Part shown: piece after piece, positions 23,227-32,783 of the stretch
How positions within the stretch are numbered: the stretch's first letter is position 1
Layout: every line of letters begins with the position of its first letter
NCBI GenBank assembly: GCA_004299235.1
Contig: SCQL01000028.1
Coordinates: 62,001-126,000 of the forward strand
From: a bacterium
Lineage (GTDB): Bacteria; Chloroflexota; Dormibacteria; Dormibacterales; Dormibacteraceae
DNA length: 64,000 nt
Direction of reading: 5' to 3'
Translations under genes and position numbers: made by a program
The notes under the pieces: generated by a model
What the model saw: only the letters and a program-made list of their open reading frames with translations
What the model was told of the DNA's origin: nothing
Database searches by the model: none

Positions 23227-23943
23227 CTAGCCCTCCCCCCGATGGGGAGCGGGCAGGACGGCGGCTTCCTGCTCTTTGATGAGAGCCTCCACCACCTCGA
23301 GGTCCTCCGGCGTGGTGAGCTTGATGTTCGCCGGCTCGCCCTCGACGACCGTGACCGCGTGGCCGGTGGCCGCAACCAGCTGCGCATCGTCGTCACCGAC
23401 CAGGCCGGCGTCGGCGGCTTCGCGGTGGGCGCGCGCCAGCAGCTCGTAGGCGAACGCCTGCGGTGTCTGCGCCAGGACGACGCGGGATCGGTCGAGGCTC
23501 TCGATCAGGCGGTTGCCTTCGACGCGTTTCACGGCGTCGCGGGGGGCGATGGCCGGGAAGGCGGCGCCGGATTCCATGGCCGCGGCGAGGACACGGCGCA
23601 CGAGCGTCGCGGTCGCCAGCGGGCGGGCCGCGTCGTGCACGAGCACGAAATCGCACTCACCGAGCGCCGCCAGTCCGGAGCGAACGGAGGCCTGCCGGCT
23701 TTCTCCGCCGGCCTGGACCACGACCGGCTTGCGAGGATGGACGGACTCCACTTCGCGCTCGGCGTTCTCGAGCCGTGCGGGCGGGGCGACGACCACGATC
23801 CGGTCGACCTCGTCGAGGGCTAAGAACAGCTCGAGCACCCTGGCCAGGGTCGTGCGGCCGTTGAGCGGGACCAGGGCTTTGCTGCCGCGGCCCAGGCGCG
23901 AACCTGAGCCGGCGGCGGCGACGATCGCGCCTATCTTTGGCAA
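23227..23943 (-). CDS. ispD: 2-C-methyl-D-erythritol 4-phosphate cytidylyltransferase
   Basis: Third step of the MEP pathway, joining CTP and MEP. 238 residues with the nucleotide-binding start IVAAAGSGSRLGRGSKALVP, RQASVRSGLAAL, the VHDAARPLATATL motif and late GDDDAQLVAATGHAVTVVEG and NIKLTTPEDLEV. The TTG start abuts the stop of the PIN-TRAM gene with no gap. The ispD-ispF pair supplies both enzymes flanking IspE, whose gene is not in the window. Confidence 0.95.
   Translation of the reverse strand: MPKIGAIVAAAGSGSRLGRGSKALVPLNGRTTLARVLELFLALDEVDRIVVVAPPARLENAEREVESVHPRKPVVVQAGGESRQASVRSGLAALGECDFVLVHDAARPLATATLVRRVLAAAMESGAAFPAIAPRDAVKRVEGNRLIESLDRSRVVLAQTPQAFAYELLARAHREAADAGLVGDDDAQLVAATGHAVTVVEGEPANIKLTTPEDLEVVEALIKEQEAAVLPAPHRGEG
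23233..23249. repeat. Short palindrome at the ispD 3' end
   Basis: CTCCCC pairs with GGGGAG around CCGAT, overlapping the last ispD codons before ispF. The CGAT-centred core matches the hairpin at 14512-14533. Confidence 0.4.
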
Positions 23944-25023
23944 CTAGCCCGCCTCCTCACGCTTGGTGCGGTTGTTCGGGCGCCGGCCCTCGGTGCCTGC
24001 CGGCTCGGCGAAGATCATCCTCCCGGCTGAGGTCTGGATCACCGACGTCACCACGGCGGTGATGGTCTGGTTGATCAGGCGACGGCCGTTCTGGATCACG
24101 ACCATAGTGCCGTCGTCCAGGCTGCCCACGCCCTGCCCGGGCTCCTTCCCCTCGCGGGCGATCGTGACCACGATCTCCTCGCCGGGGATCGCCACCGGGC
24201 GCATGGCCTGCGCCAGCTCGTTCAGGTTGAGCACCGATACGCCCTCGAGGCGCGCGATGCGGTTGAGGTTGAAGTCGTTGGTCATGATCCCCCAGCCCTT
24301 TCGCTTGGCGGTGCGAACGAGGTGGGCGTCGATCTCCGGGCCGGGAGCCGTCTCGTCCTCGGTCACCTGGAGATTGACGGCGGGATCCTTCTGCATCTCG
24401 GTCAGCACCTCGAGCCCGCGTCGGCCGCGCCGCCGCCGGGTGGCGTCCGCCGAGTCGGCCACCATCTGCAGCTCACGCAGCACCGAGCTCAGGATGACCA
24501 GCGGCAGGTCGACGAAGCCGGTCTTCGCGATATCCAAGATGCGGCCGTCGATGATGACCGAGGTGTCGAGCAGCACCGCGCTGAGTCGATGGCCCTCGGT
24601 CCTCTCACCGCCGCCGAAGAACAGGGCGGTGAGCTCCGAGCGCCGGGTGAGCCCGACCGATGCGCCCTGCGCCGCCAGCAGCACGGCGAGGATCGACGAA
24701 AGCGTGTAGCCGTAAGGAAAGTCGCGGACGAACACGCCGATCAGCACCGCGATCACAAGGCCCACGACCATGCCCAGCAAGCCGCTCAGCAGGTCGGGCA
24801 GCGGAGTGCTCGTGAGCCGGAAGTTGAACGTCCGCCACCCGCCCAGCACGTACGGCGTGCCCAGGTAGGCGAAGATCAAGCCTTCCAGCGTGGTCAGCCC
24901 GATGATCACGTAGCCCGGATGTGGATTGCCCACGCCGCGCACCATGAAATAACCGAGCGTAAAACCACCGACCACTCCGAGTCCCGCCCCCAGCCATCGG
25001 GCGAGATACTCGGAACGCTTCAC
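23944..25023 (-). CDS. PIN/TRAM domain membrane protein (YacL-like)
   Basis: 359 residues: four N-terminal membrane helices (about residues 10-125), a PIN nuclease-fold domain starting LLDTSVIIDGRILDIAKTG with acidic residues also in LRELQMVADSAD and IMTNDFNLNRIA, then a TRAM RNA-binding segment (GEEIVVTIAREGKEPGQGVGSLDDGTMV). This is the YacL architecture seen beside ispD and radA in Firmicutes and Actinobacteria, as here. Probably an RNA-cleaving or RNA-binding membrane protein; function not established. 12 bases after radA. Confidence 0.92.
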   Translation of the reverse strand: MKRSEYLARWLGAGLGVVGGFTLGYFMVRGVGNPHPGYVIIGLTTLEGLIFAYLGTPYVLGGWRTFNFRLTSTPLPDLLSGLLGMVVGLVIAVLIGVFVRDFPYGYTLSSILAVLLAAQGASVGLTRRSELTALFFGGGERTEGHRLSAVLLDTSVIIDGRILDIAKTGFVDLPLVILSSVLRELQMVADSADATRRRRGRRGLEVLTEMQKDPAVNLQVTEDETAPGPEIDAHLVRTAKRKGWGIMTNDFNLNRIARLEGVSVLNLNELAQAMRPVAIPGEEIVVTIAREGKEPGQGVGSLDDGTMVVIQNGRRLINQTITAVVTSVIQTSAGRMIFAEPAGTEGRRPNNRTKREEAG

Positions 25024-25034
25024 GGGTTACCTCC

Positions 25035-26444
25035 TCAGGGGACCGAAACCCCGGCCCCCCTGATGAACATGCCAGACCTGATGGGTGTAGAAAAGGCGGC
25101 GGAGACCGCCTCCGCCAGGGTCCGGACCTCAACCACGTCGAGGCCGGATGGCCGTCCGGCTTTGGCGCCGGCCGGAATCAAAGCGCGCGTGAGCCCGTGC
25201 CGGGCGGCCTCGTGGAGGCGGCGCTCCAGTTGACCCACGCGACGCACCTCGCCCGCCAATCCCAGCTCACCGATCACGACCAGGCCGTCTGGCAGTTGCC
25301 TGTCGTCCCGGTTGCTGACGATCGACAGCGCGAGACCGAGGTCGGCGGCCGGCTCGGTCACCCGGATGCCGCCCGCCACGTTGACGAAGATGTCTGAGGA
25401 CCCGAATTTGTGGTTCTGGCGCTTCTCCAGCACCGCGACGATCATGTGCAGCCGATTGATGTCGATGCCGTTGGCAATCCGGCGGACGATGTTGTTGGTC
25501 GTCGCGTTGACCAGGCTCTGGATCTCGACCAGCAGCGGTCGCGTGCCCTCGAGCGCGGCGACGATCGCGGTGCCCGGCGAGGCGACCGTGGCGTTGCCGA
25601 GCAGCGCGGCAGAGGGATCGGGGACCTCTTCCAGGCCCGCCTCGCCCATGGCGAACACGCCGATCTCCTCGGCTGAGCCGAAGCGGTTTTTCATCGCGCG
25701 GAGGACGCGCAGCTCCTGCCTCCGGTCGCCTTCCAGGTAAAGCACGGCGTCAACGATATGCTCCAGGACCCTGGGTCCGGCGATCGCCCCGTCTTTGGTC
25801 ACGTGGCCGACCAGGAAGATCGGAACGCCGGTCTCCTTCGCCAGGCGCATGAGCCGTCCCGCCGACTCCCGGACCTGCGTGACGCTTCCGGCGCTGCCTT
25901 CGAAGCCCGCGTCGGTCACGGTCTGGATGGAATCGACGATGGCCAGCTGCGGCGCCTCGGCCCGGATCGACTCGCAGATCGCATCCAGGTCGTTTTCGGC
26001 CAGCAGCAGGATGCCAGGCTCAAGGGCGCCCAGCCGCCGCGCCCGCATCTGCACCTGCTGCCCCGATTCCTCGCCCGAGACGTAGAGCACCCGGCCGCCT
26101 CGCTGGGCGACCTGGTGAGCGGCATGCATGAGCAGCGTCGACTTTCCGACCCCCGGCTCGCCGCCCACGAGGACGAGGCTTCCCGACACGATCCCACCGC
26201 CCAGCACCCGGTTGAGCTCGTCCCAGGCCAGCGAGCGTCGCGGGGCCGCTTCGGCGGCGATCTCGGTCAGCGGAATCGCCTGGGCGGCGCCGGCCGGGTG
26301 GGCGCGTGCCTTGCCGGGAGCGGCCTTGCGCAGCTGGAACTCCTGAAGCGTGTTCCAGGCACGGCAGTGCGGGCACTGGCCGGCCCAACGAAGGCTCTCG
26401 CCGCCGCAGTCGGTGCAGACGAAGGTGATGGTCGATTTGGCCAT
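25035..26444 (-). CDS. radA: DNA repair protein RadA (Sms)
   Basis: RecA-related ATPase that processes recombination intermediates by branch migration. 469 residues: N-terminal zinc finger with CTDCGGE and CPHCRAW, Walker A in GGEPGVGKSTLL, the RadA-specific KNRFG motif in RAMKNRFGSAEE, and a C-terminal Lon-like domain (VNVAGGIRVTEPAADLGLAL). First gene of the radA-(PIN-TRAM)-ispD-ispF run. The ATG is supported by a purine-rich GGGCGGAAAG upstream. Confidence 0.96.
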   Translation of the reverse strand: MAKSTITFVCTDCGGESLRWAGQCPHCRAWNTLQEFQLRKAAPGKARAHPAGAAQAIPLTEIAAEAAPRRSLAWDELNRVLGGGIVSGSLVLVGGEPGVGKSTLLMHAAHQVAQRGGRVLYVSGEESGQQVQMRARRLGALEPGILLLAENDLDAICESIRAEAPQLAIVDSIQTVTDAGFEGSAGSVTQVRESAGRLMRLAKETGVPIFLVGHVTKDGAIAGPRVLEHIVDAVLYLEGDRRQELRVLRAMKNRFGSAEEIGVFAMGEAGLEEVPDPSAALLGNATVASPGTAIVAALEGTRPLLVEIQSLVNATTNNIVRRIANGIDINRLHMIVAVLEKRQNHKFGSSDIFVNVAGGIRVTEPAADLGLALSIVSNRDDRQLPDGLVVIGELGLAGEVRRVGQLERRLHEAARHGLTRALIPAGAKAGRPSGLDVVEVRTLAEAVSAAFSTPIRSGMFIRGAGVSVP

Positions 26445-26555
26445 AGGGTGACTTTCCGCCCATGATCGGGCTTTTACAAGTGGGTCCGTAGCCTTTTACC
26501 GGCGCCGGCGTTATCCAATGCGAGGAACGGGAACCCCCGCTTCTTGAAGCGTCGA

Positions 26556-26587
26556 GGCGCCGCCCTGACTACCCCCGGGGCGGCGTC
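26556..26587. repeat. Long inverted repeat between RDD gene and radA
   Basis: GGCGCCGCCC (26556-26565) pairs with GGGCGGCGTC (26578-26587) with one wobble. A second small hairpin (GCTTC TT GAAGC, near 26539-26550) is adjacent. They lie in the 176-base gap after the RDD stop and may terminate its transcript upstream of radA; there is no clean T-run. Confidence 0.4.
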
Positions 26588-26620
26588 CACATTACACGAC
26601 CCCTTTGGACCGCACGCCGG

Positions 26621-27424
26621 CTATCGCCTTTCCAGGTCGGCGAGGTGGTCGAGCGCGGCGAGCGGTCCGCTCTCGGCGAAGATATCGGGAAGCGCGTGGC
26701 GAAGGCTCGGCTGGACCTGGTTCGCCAGCTGCACCCGCAGTTCGAACGACAGCTCTGATCGACGCCGCGCGTAGGACGTGACGAAGCGGCGCAGCTCCGG
26801 GTCGAGGCGCCGCAGCGTGAGCTCGGCGGGCGTGACAGGTATGTAGGGCGCGGGCGGCGCCGAGGCCGGGTACGCGGCGGGCGGCGAAGGTGGAGCGCCT
26901 GGCGGGGGCGCGGGCCGGCCGCCGGCGAGCTGCCACAGCCAGACGTGGTCTGAGTCCTTGACCACGATCGTGCCCGCCGCCAGGTCGCCGAGGCGCTTGC
27001 CCCTGCCGTTGACGAACAGCACGATCAGCCCGACCCCATAGGCGTACGGCAGGAAGTCGACGATTCGCACGACGTTGCGGATCCCCGCCTGGACGAAGGT
27101 GAGCGGCTCGCCGCGATCCCCCACCGCACGGAGACGGAAGACCTTTTTGCCGACGGTCTGGCCGGACCACAGTGCCTCGCTGATCCAGAAATAGCCGAAG
27201 ACGACGACGAAGCCGCCGATGACGCCGATCAGCACCGCGAGGTCGTTGGCGCCCGCCGCGGCGGCGGCGATGGCGACGAAGTACACGGCCGCCAGGATCC
27301 CGAACACGATCAACAGGTCGAGGACCTGCGCGATGGCACGCGTCCCCAGGCCGGCGACCTGGTAGTCAAACGACACGCGCTCGGGCGTGGCGACGACGAG
27401 GTCGCTGTCGGGTAAAGACTCCAT
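26621..27424 (-). CDS. RDD family membrane protein
   Basis: 267 residues with an RDD domain of three or four membrane helices (about residues 22-150): [40 protein letters not shown] and [17 protein letters not shown] are visible. A Pro/Ala-rich linker (near 172-195) leads to a soluble helical C-terminus with [20 protein letters not shown]. Function unknown; RDD proteins are often next to MoxR/SpoIIM clusters, as here. The ATG at 27424 is only 18 bases from the divergent SpoIIM-family start. Confidence 0.85.
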   Translation of the reverse strand: MESLPDSDLVVATPERVSFDYQVAGLGTRAIAQVLDLLIVFGILAAVYFVAIAAAAAGANDLAVLIGVIGGFVVVFGYFWISEALWSGQTVGKKVFRLRAVGDRGEPLTFVQAGIRNVVRIVDFLPYAYGVGLIVLFVNGRGKRLGDLAAGTIVVKDSDHVWLWQLAGGRPAPPPGAPPSPPAAYPASAPPAPYIPVTPAELTLRRLDPELRRFVTSYARRRSELSFELRVQLANQVQPSLRHALPDIFAESGPLAALDHLADLERR

Positions 27425-27430
27425 GTCGGG

Positions 27431-27436
27431 TATTTT
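27431..27436 (+). promoter_or_regulatory. Candidate leaderless -10 box for the SpoIIM-family gene
   Basis: TATTTT ends six bases before the ATG at 27443, inside the 18-base gap between two divergent start codons, leaving no room for a leader. Confidence 0.45.
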
Positions 27437-27442
27437 CCTTCC

Positions 27443-28420
27443 ATGCGCGCGGAGGACTTCGTCGCGCTGCGTCGCGACGATTGGAACCGGCTCGAGGACC
27501 TGCTCGCAAGCGCGGGCCGCGGGCGACTCAACGGGCTCGCGCCGGCGCAGGTGCTGACCATGGCCGCGCTCTACCGGCGGGCGACCGCTGACCTCGCGCG
27601 AGCTCAGCGAGACTGGCCGGGCGAACCGGTCCAGCGTTACTTGAACGGCCTGGTCGCGCGCGGTCACGGCGTCGTCTACCGTCGCGGCGGAGAGGTGTGG
27701 CGGCGCGCACGCGCCTTCTACACCGAGACCCTTCCACGCACCTATCGCGGCGCGTGGCCGTACCTGCTGGCCGCCGCCGGGCTCATGTTCGTGCCCGCGT
27801 TCGTGAGCTACTTCGTCGTCCTGGTCAACCCGGATTCGGCATACGCCCTCGCACCGCCCCAGCTCATCGACTCGGTGCGCCATCACCAGCTCTGGACGAA
27901 CATCCCGCCTGAGGCTCGCATCCAAGCAGCCGGGCTGATCATGACCAACAACATCTGGGTGTCGATGGTCGCGTTCTCGCTGGGCGTGTTCTTCGGTCTA
28001 CCCGTGATGTGGGTGATGATCAGCAACGGCATCAGCCTCGGCGGGCTCTTCGGCCTGACCCAGGCTTACGGCCTGAGCGCCGGCCTGTTCGACTTCGTCA
28101 TCGGCCACGGAGTGCTCGAGCTGTCGATCGTGGTCGCGCAGGGCGCGGGCGGCCTGCTGATGGGCTGGGCGCTGATCTCGCCCGGCAACCGGACGCGCTC
28201 GGACGCGCTCGCCCTAGCGACCCGGCGCGCTTTCATCCTGCTGCTCGGCCTCGCGCCCCTGCTCGTGCTCGCCGGCACGATCGAGGGCAACCTCTCGCCT
28301 TCCGGCGCTCCGTTCGCGGTCAAGCTCACGATCGGGCTGACGACCGGGCTGCTCCTGTACTCGTACCTGCTGCTCACCGGCCGGCCGCGCCACCGGCGCC
28401 GGGCGCGCGCAGGGCTTTGA
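27443..28420 (+). CDS. Stage II sporulation protein M family membrane protein (DUF95)
   Basis: 325 residues. A soluble N-terminal helical part (1-105) with [17 protein letters not shown] is followed by about six membrane helices and the SpoIIM-type core [20 protein letters not shown] and [20 protein letters not shown]. In sporulating bacteria SpoIIM acts in engulfment; in non-sporulating lineages this family sits with MoxR/DUF58 genes and its role is unknown. No other sporulation gene is in the window. Converges on DUF58 with a five-base gap. Confidence 0.88.
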   Translation: MRAEDFVALRRDDWNRLEDLLASAGRGRLNGLAPAQVLTMAALYRRATADLARAQRDWPGEPVQRYLNGLVARGHGVVYRRGGEVWRRARAFYTETLPRTYRGAWPYLLAAAGLMFVPAFVSYFVVLVNPDSAYALAPPQLIDSVRHHQLWTNIPPEARIQAAGLIMTNNIWVSMVAFSLGVFFGLPVMWVMISNGISLGGLFGLTQAYGLSAGLFDFVIGHGVLELSIVVAQGAGGLLMGWALISPGNRTRSDALALATRRAFILLLGLAPLLVLAGTIEGNLSPSGAPFAVKLTIGLTTGLLLYSYLLLTGRPRHRRRARAGL

Positions 28421-28425
28421 CGTGA

Positions 28426-29748
28426 TCACAGAAGCGCCCGCTCCTTAAGTTCGAGATAGCGTTCCACCAACGCCGGGCTGAGGCTCCCGGCCACCACGTC
28501 GAGACCCAGGACCCCACCGCGGCGCAGCAGCTCGAAGCTCTCGCGCCGGGTGGCGACGAACTCCTCCGCCGCCGCCCATTCGTACGCGCGCGCAGAGCTC
28601 GTGATCGGAGCATCGCGCGCGCTCAGGACCGCGGGGTCGGACATGGCGACCACCAGGACGAGGTGGCGCGCCGCCAGCCGGAGGCAGTGGGCGACCAGCT
28701 CTTTGGAGGCTTCCGGATCCTGGACGTCGGTGAGCACGACGATCATCGACCGCCGGGTCACCCTCAGCGCCAGGTGGGTCAGCGCATGGCCGAAGTCAGG
28801 CTCGACGTACTGGGCCTTGACGGCGTACAGGGCTTCGGTCAGACGCCGCAGCTGGACGCTGCCGCGCTCGGGTTGGATGAAACCGGTGACGTGGTCGTCG
28901 AAGGTCATCAGGCCGACGCGGTCTCCATAGGCCTGAGCGACCCACGCGAGCATGAGGGCGGCGTTGACGGCGTGGTCGAGCTTGTCCAGGCCGCCTGCGG
29001 GCGCCGTCATCAGCCGGCCGCAGTCGATGGCGATCATCACCTGCTGGCCGCGCTCCGCCTCGACCTCCACCACCACCGGGTGGTCGCGCCGCGCGGTTGC
29101 GGTCCAGCTCACGCGCCGGATATCGTCGCCGCGCACGTAGTCGCGCAGGCCGGCGAAGGCGGTGGAGGCGCCGGGCGGCCGGGCGCGGCGCAGGCCGGCC
29201 ATCGCGCGCACGCCGCGGCGGAGCGTCAGCTGTACGCGTTTGATGGCGACGACGTTGGGAAAGACGGCCGCCGCGTGGGGGTGCTGCAGGCGCACCTGCC
29301 GGCGCCACCAGCCCTCGGCGCGCGACACCTGCAGGTCGAGCGGGCCGAACCGGTACGCGCCGCGCCTGGGCGAGGTGGTGCGGTACGTGAGCTGCAGACG
29401 GCCGTCGCGGTCGAACCTTCCACACACCTCCCTTGGCTGGGGCTGCAGCTCAGACGGAGCGTGGTCGGCGATCTTTGCCAACAGGCCGGCGGCGGCGGGG
29501 TTCTCCACCACGACCGTGACCTCCTCGCGTTCGCCGAGCGAGAAGGGTTCGGGCATGACGCGGCGGACGCGGTAGCCGGCGCGGCCGGGCAGCAGCGCAA
29601 GGTCGCGCGCGGCGATGATCACGAGCCCGGTCTGATAGACGAGCGCGACCAATCCCAGCACCGGCGACGCGACCGCGAGGGCGATCAGGCCCGCGCCGAT
29701 GGCGATCGCCCACAGCAGGCGAGGCTGCGGCGCAAGTCCCCTGATCAA
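28426..29748 (-). CDS. DUF58 domain-containing protein
   Basis: 440 residues. Two N-terminal membrane helices, a beta-rich region (EPFSLGEREEVTVVVEN), the DUF58 signature FAGLRDYVRGDDIRRVSWTA near residue 200, then a von Willebrand A-like fold (VMIAIDCGRLMTAP). DUF58 proteins pair with MoxR ATPases in chaperone-like complexes; here the moxR gene is four bases upstream. Start is TTG at 29748. Family secure, function not. Confidence 0.9.
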   Translation of the reverse strand: MIRGLAPQPRLLWAIAIGAGLIALAVASPVLGLVALVYQTGLVIIAARDLALLPGRAGYRVRRVMPEPFSLGEREEVTVVVENPAAAGLLAKIADHAPSELQPQPREVCGRFDRDGRLQLTYRTTSPRRGAYRFGPLDLQVSRAEGWWRRQVRLQHPHAAAVFPNVVAIKRVQLTLRRGVRAMAGLRRARPPGASTAFAGLRDYVRGDDIRRVSWTATARRDHPVVVEVEAERGQQVMIAIDCGRLMTAPAGGLDKLDHAVNAALMLAWVAQAYGDRVGLMTFDDHVTGFIQPERGSVQLRRLTEALYAVKAQYVEPDFGHALTHLALRVTRRSMIVVLTDVQDPEASKELVAHCLRLAARHLVLVVAMSDPAVLSARDAPITSSARAYEWAAAEEFVATRRESFELLRRGGVLGLDVVAGSLSPALVERYLELKERALL

Positions 29749-29752
29749 GCTG

Positions 29753-30718
29753 TCAGCGGGGCGGGACGACCCGGCCGGCCACCGCCTCGAGGATGCTGTC
29801 CGGCGTCTGGCCGGCGACCTCGGCTTCCGGGCGAAGGATGAGGCGATGCCGGAACGCGGGCGCGAGCAGCGCCTTCACGTGGTCGGGCGTGACGAACTCC
29901 GATCCATCGAAGGCCGCGTATGCGCGCGCCGCGAGCATGAGGAGGACCTCGGCCCGCGTGCTGGCGCCCAGCGCGATCTCGGGGGCGGTGCGCGTGGCTG
30001 ACGCGAGGTCGACGACGTAGCGGCGGATCTTCTCGTCGAGCACGACCTTCGCGACCTGCGCACGGCAGGCTTCGACGTCGGCGGCCCCGAGGACCGGCTC
30101 GACGCCGGCCTTCACGGGATCGCGGAGCTCGATGCCGGATTCCCAGCGCCGGAGGACCTCCATCTCGTCCGGGGGCGAAGGGTAGTCGAGCCGGACTTTG
30201 AACAGGAAGCGGTCCTGCTGCGCTTCGGGCAGCGGGTAGGTGCCTTCGTACTCGATGGGGTTCTGCGTCGCAAGCACGAGAAAGGGCGCCGGGAGCGCCA
30301 GCTGCCCGCCTTCAAGGGTCACACCACGCTCCTCCATCGCCTCGAGCAGGGCCGACTGGACCTTGGCGGGCGCTCGGTTGATCTCATCGGCGAGCAGGAT
30401 GTTGGTGAAGATCGGCCCGCGGCGCAGCGCGAACGTTCGGTTGGCCAGGTCGTACACCGACGTGCCGACGATGTCCGCGGGCATGAGATCCGGCGTGAAC
30501 TGGACGCGGCCGTAGTCGAGCGCCAGGGCTCGGGCGATCGACTTGGCGAGCAGGGTCTTACCGGTGCCGGGGACGCCTTCCAGGAGGACATGGCCCTGCG
30601 CGACGAGAGCGATGGCGCACAGACGGATGGCTTCTTCTTGGCCCACGACCGCCTTGACGAGCTGCTCACGAAGGCGGGCGTAGAAATCGGGCGCGGCGAT
30701 TGAAATGGTGCCGGTCAT
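29753..30718 (-). CDS. MoxR family AAA+ ATPase
   Basis: 321 residues. Walker [14 protein letters not shown], Walker B LLADEINRAPAKVQSALLEAM, sensor 1 VLATQNPIEYEGTYPLPEAQ, then the C-terminal lid. MoxR ATPases act with vWA partners in maturation of protein complexes. Its ATG overlaps the DUF4350 stop by one base (TGATG). Partner DUF58 lies downstream. Confidence 0.95.
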   Translation of the reverse strand: MTGTISIAAPDFYARLREQLVKAVVGQEEAIRLCAIALVAQGHVLLEGVPGTGKTLLAKSIARALALDYGRVQFTPDLMPADIVGTSVYDLANRTFALRRGPIFTNILLADEINRAPAKVQSALLEAMEERGVTLEGGQLALPAPFLVLATQNPIEYEGTYPLPEAQQDRFLFKVRLDYPSPPDEMEVLRRWESGIELRDPVKAGVEPVLGAADVEACRAQVAKVVLDEKIRRYVVDLASATRTAPEIALGASTRAEVLLMLAARAYAAFDGSEFVTPDHVKALLAPAFRHRLILRPEAEVAGQTPDSILEAVAGRVVPPR

Positions 30719-31866
30719 CAGGCCTCCTTGGTCGATGCTGGACGCCGATGGCGGCGCTCTTCGGTAACAGGATGGGCGATGTGATGCAGCCGGCGGGCCG
30801 CCTTCAACAACCCGGACTCGGTGGCGGCTGCGCTGTCAAGCGTGCTCTCGGCGTCGGCGAGCTCGGCCGCCAACGCGGGTGCGCGCACCCACAGAGCATT
30901 CCAGAAGCGTTCGCGCGGCTGCAGCCCAAGCCCGGTTTGCGCCGCCACCGAACGCTCGGTGGCGGAGGCGAGCAGGCCGAGGGTGACGGCGCGTGCGCTG
31001 GAGCGGCGGAGCAGCTGACCGACCGCAGCGGCCCATTCGACGTCGGTGCGCGCCGCCTCCGCCGGGCGCGGGAGCAGCGGCCCGAACGACCGGCCGCGCA
31101 GGACGAGGCCGGCGAAAACGGCGACGAGCAGCCACAGGAGAGCGGCGCCCCACGGAGTCGCGACCCATGCCTGGGGCGCAAAGTCGCTGAGGATCAAGCC
31201 ATGGTGGTACTCGTCGAACGCGACCGGCGCGCTGCCGCCGGCGATGCCGGCGAGGTCGGACAGCAGCCGGCCGTTGTCACGCTTCTCCAGGTATCCGTTG
31301 CACAGCACGAGCGGGTCGGCCAGGACCACCACGGTCCCCGTCTCCATCCGCTGGAGGTAGCCGAGCACGAAGCCGTCCGGAGTACGCAGGAAGGGGACCT
31401 GACCGGCGGATGGGTCCAGGGGCACGGCTGAATCGCTCCCCGATACCGTGGTGACGCCGTCGACGACCGGACTCGCCACCTCGGTGCGGCTGGATGCGAA
31501 CCCGCCGAGACGCCTCACCCCGAACGCGCGGTCGAGCTCGGGATCCCCTTGCTCGGAGGCATAGATGAGAACGCCTCCGGCGCGGACCCAACGCAGGGTG
31601 CGATCCGCCTCGTCGGACGTGTAGGGACTGGTGGGGGTGAATACGAACATCAGACCGTGTGGTTCGGGAAGCGCGAACCTGCCTGCGATCTGGTCCGTCG
31701 GGTGGCCCATCGCCTGCGTGAACAGGCGGGCGGCAGAGGTGCCGTTCGCGGCGTCGCTGTTGGAGCTGTGCTCAGGCGAGTCGTGATGCGGCTGGCCGAA
31801 GTAAGCCGCCGCCGCCACGACCACCGAAACCATCCCCGCGATCGCCCAGCCACGCGCTCCTCTCAT
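30718..31866 (-). CDS. DUF4350 domain-containing membrane protein
   Basis: 382 residues. One N-terminal helix (WAIAGMVSVVVAAAAYFG), a globular extracellular region (about 40-225; the DUF4350 domain resembles a GATase-like fold) with LRWVRAGGVLIYASEQGDPEL and VVLADPLVLCNGYLEKRDNGR, a second helix (AALLWLLVAVFAGLVLRG), and a cytoplasmic helical tail. Typical member between moxR and DUF4129 genes in actinobacteria-like clusters. Overlaps its upstream neighbour by four bases. Confidence 0.88.
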   Translation of the reverse strand: MRGARGWAIAGMVSVVVAAAAYFGQPHHDSPEHSSNSDAANGTSAARLFTQAMGHPTDQIAGRFALPEPHGLMFVFTPTSPYTSDEADRTLRWVRAGGVLIYASEQGDPELDRAFGVRRLGGFASSRTEVASPVVDGVTTVSGSDSAVPLDPSAGQVPFLRTPDGFVLGYLQRMETGTVVVLADPLVLCNGYLEKRDNGRLLSDLAGIAGGSAPVAFDEYHHGLILSDFAPQAWVATPWGAALLWLLVAVFAGLVLRGRSFGPLLPRPAEAARTDVEWAAAVGQLLRRSSARAVTLGLLASATERSVAAQTGLGLQPRERFWNALWVRAPALAAELADAESTLDSAAATESGLLKAARRLHHIAHPVTEERRHRRPASTKEA

Positions 31867-32771
31867 GCGGCAAGCTCCGCCGGCGGGCGGAAGGGAGCCG
31901 CCACCCGCGCGGCGCGTTGGTAGGTTTCCGGATCGACCGCACGGCCACCATAGATCGCGGCTTCGAACGGGATGAGGAGCGGTCGCAGTCGAGCAGGATC
32001 CGGCGAGCGCTCGAAGATCTCGCGCACGGTCAGCGGACTGCCTTCCCAGGTGCGCTCACCGGCAAGCGTCGCCGCCACGCCGGCGCAGAGCGCGCGGACG
32101 GCTCCGACGCGATCGCCGGCGGCGGCCAGGCGGTCCGCTTCGGCGAAGTAGTCGGAAGGAGCGCGCGGTCCCGCGGGCGTGCCGGCCATGACCGCTTCTG
32201 TGAACCGGCCGCGTGCGGAGCGGAAGACGATCCACGCCACCGCCGCCAGCCCGGCGGCGCCCGCGAGATAGAAGAACCAATCGGGTGCCTGGGGTCCGCC
32301 GTGGCCGCCGAACAGCAGGCGCAGCAGCTCGGTGATTCGATCGCTCACCCACTGCACGAGCCGGTCCAGCAGGGAGGGCGGCCGGTGCAGCCCGTCGTAT
32401 CGATGCATGGCCAGGACGTCGTGCAACCGCTGCTTCGCCAGGATGGGGTCGGTGGTGCTTGCAGGCTGGTCGAGCGCGGACAGCAGGGATCGAAGGCGGG
32501 CGGCGGCATCCTTGTAATCAGGAGGCCGGCGGTGAAGGTCGGCGAGGATCTCCGGCTGGCTCCGCTCGGTGCCGGCCTCGAGCGCGTCGATCGCCATGCG
32601 CGCCGGGGCGGCGTCGGTCGGCGCCGCGGCGCCGACCAGGTTGTAGGCCTCCTGGACCGCCTCGCGGTAGCTCGGCGGATTCGGTGGATCGGCCGATGCC
32701 GGCGCCGCGGTGACGACGCCGAGCGCGATCGCCACCACCAAAGGTGCCGTCGCCCGGAGCGCGAAGAGCAT
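31863..32771 (-). CDS. DUF4129 domain-containing membrane protein
   Basis: 302 residues from the ATG at 32771. Signal-like N-terminus (LFALRATAPLVVAIALGVV, then TAAPASA), an extracellular helical part, one membrane helix (WFFYLAGAAGLAAVAWIVF) and a cytoplasmic DUF4129 domain with VGAVRALCAGVAATLAGERT and GGRAVDPETYQRA. The start is uncertain: an in-frame GTG at 32921 overlaps the upstream stop (GTGA) and would add 50 residues made of five SQPGARRAH units from the 27-base tandem repeat. I favour 32771 because it leaves the signal peptide at the terminus. Confidence 0.82.
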   Translation of the reverse strand: MLFALRATAPLVVAIALGVVTAAPASADPPNPPSYREAVQEAYNLVGAAAPTDAAPARMAIDALEAGTERSQPEILADLHRRPPDYKDAAARLRSLLSALDQPASTTDPILAKQRLHDVLAMHRYDGLHRPPSLLDRLVQWVSDRITELLRLLFGGHGGPQAPDWFFYLAGAAGLAAVAWIVFRSARGRFTEAVMAGTPAGPRAPSDYFAEADRLAAAGDRVGAVRALCAGVAATLAGERTWEGSPLTVREIFERSPDPARLRPLLIPFEAAIYGGRAVDPETYQRAARVAAPFRPPAELAA

Positions 32772-32783
32772 CCTCAGGGGAGG

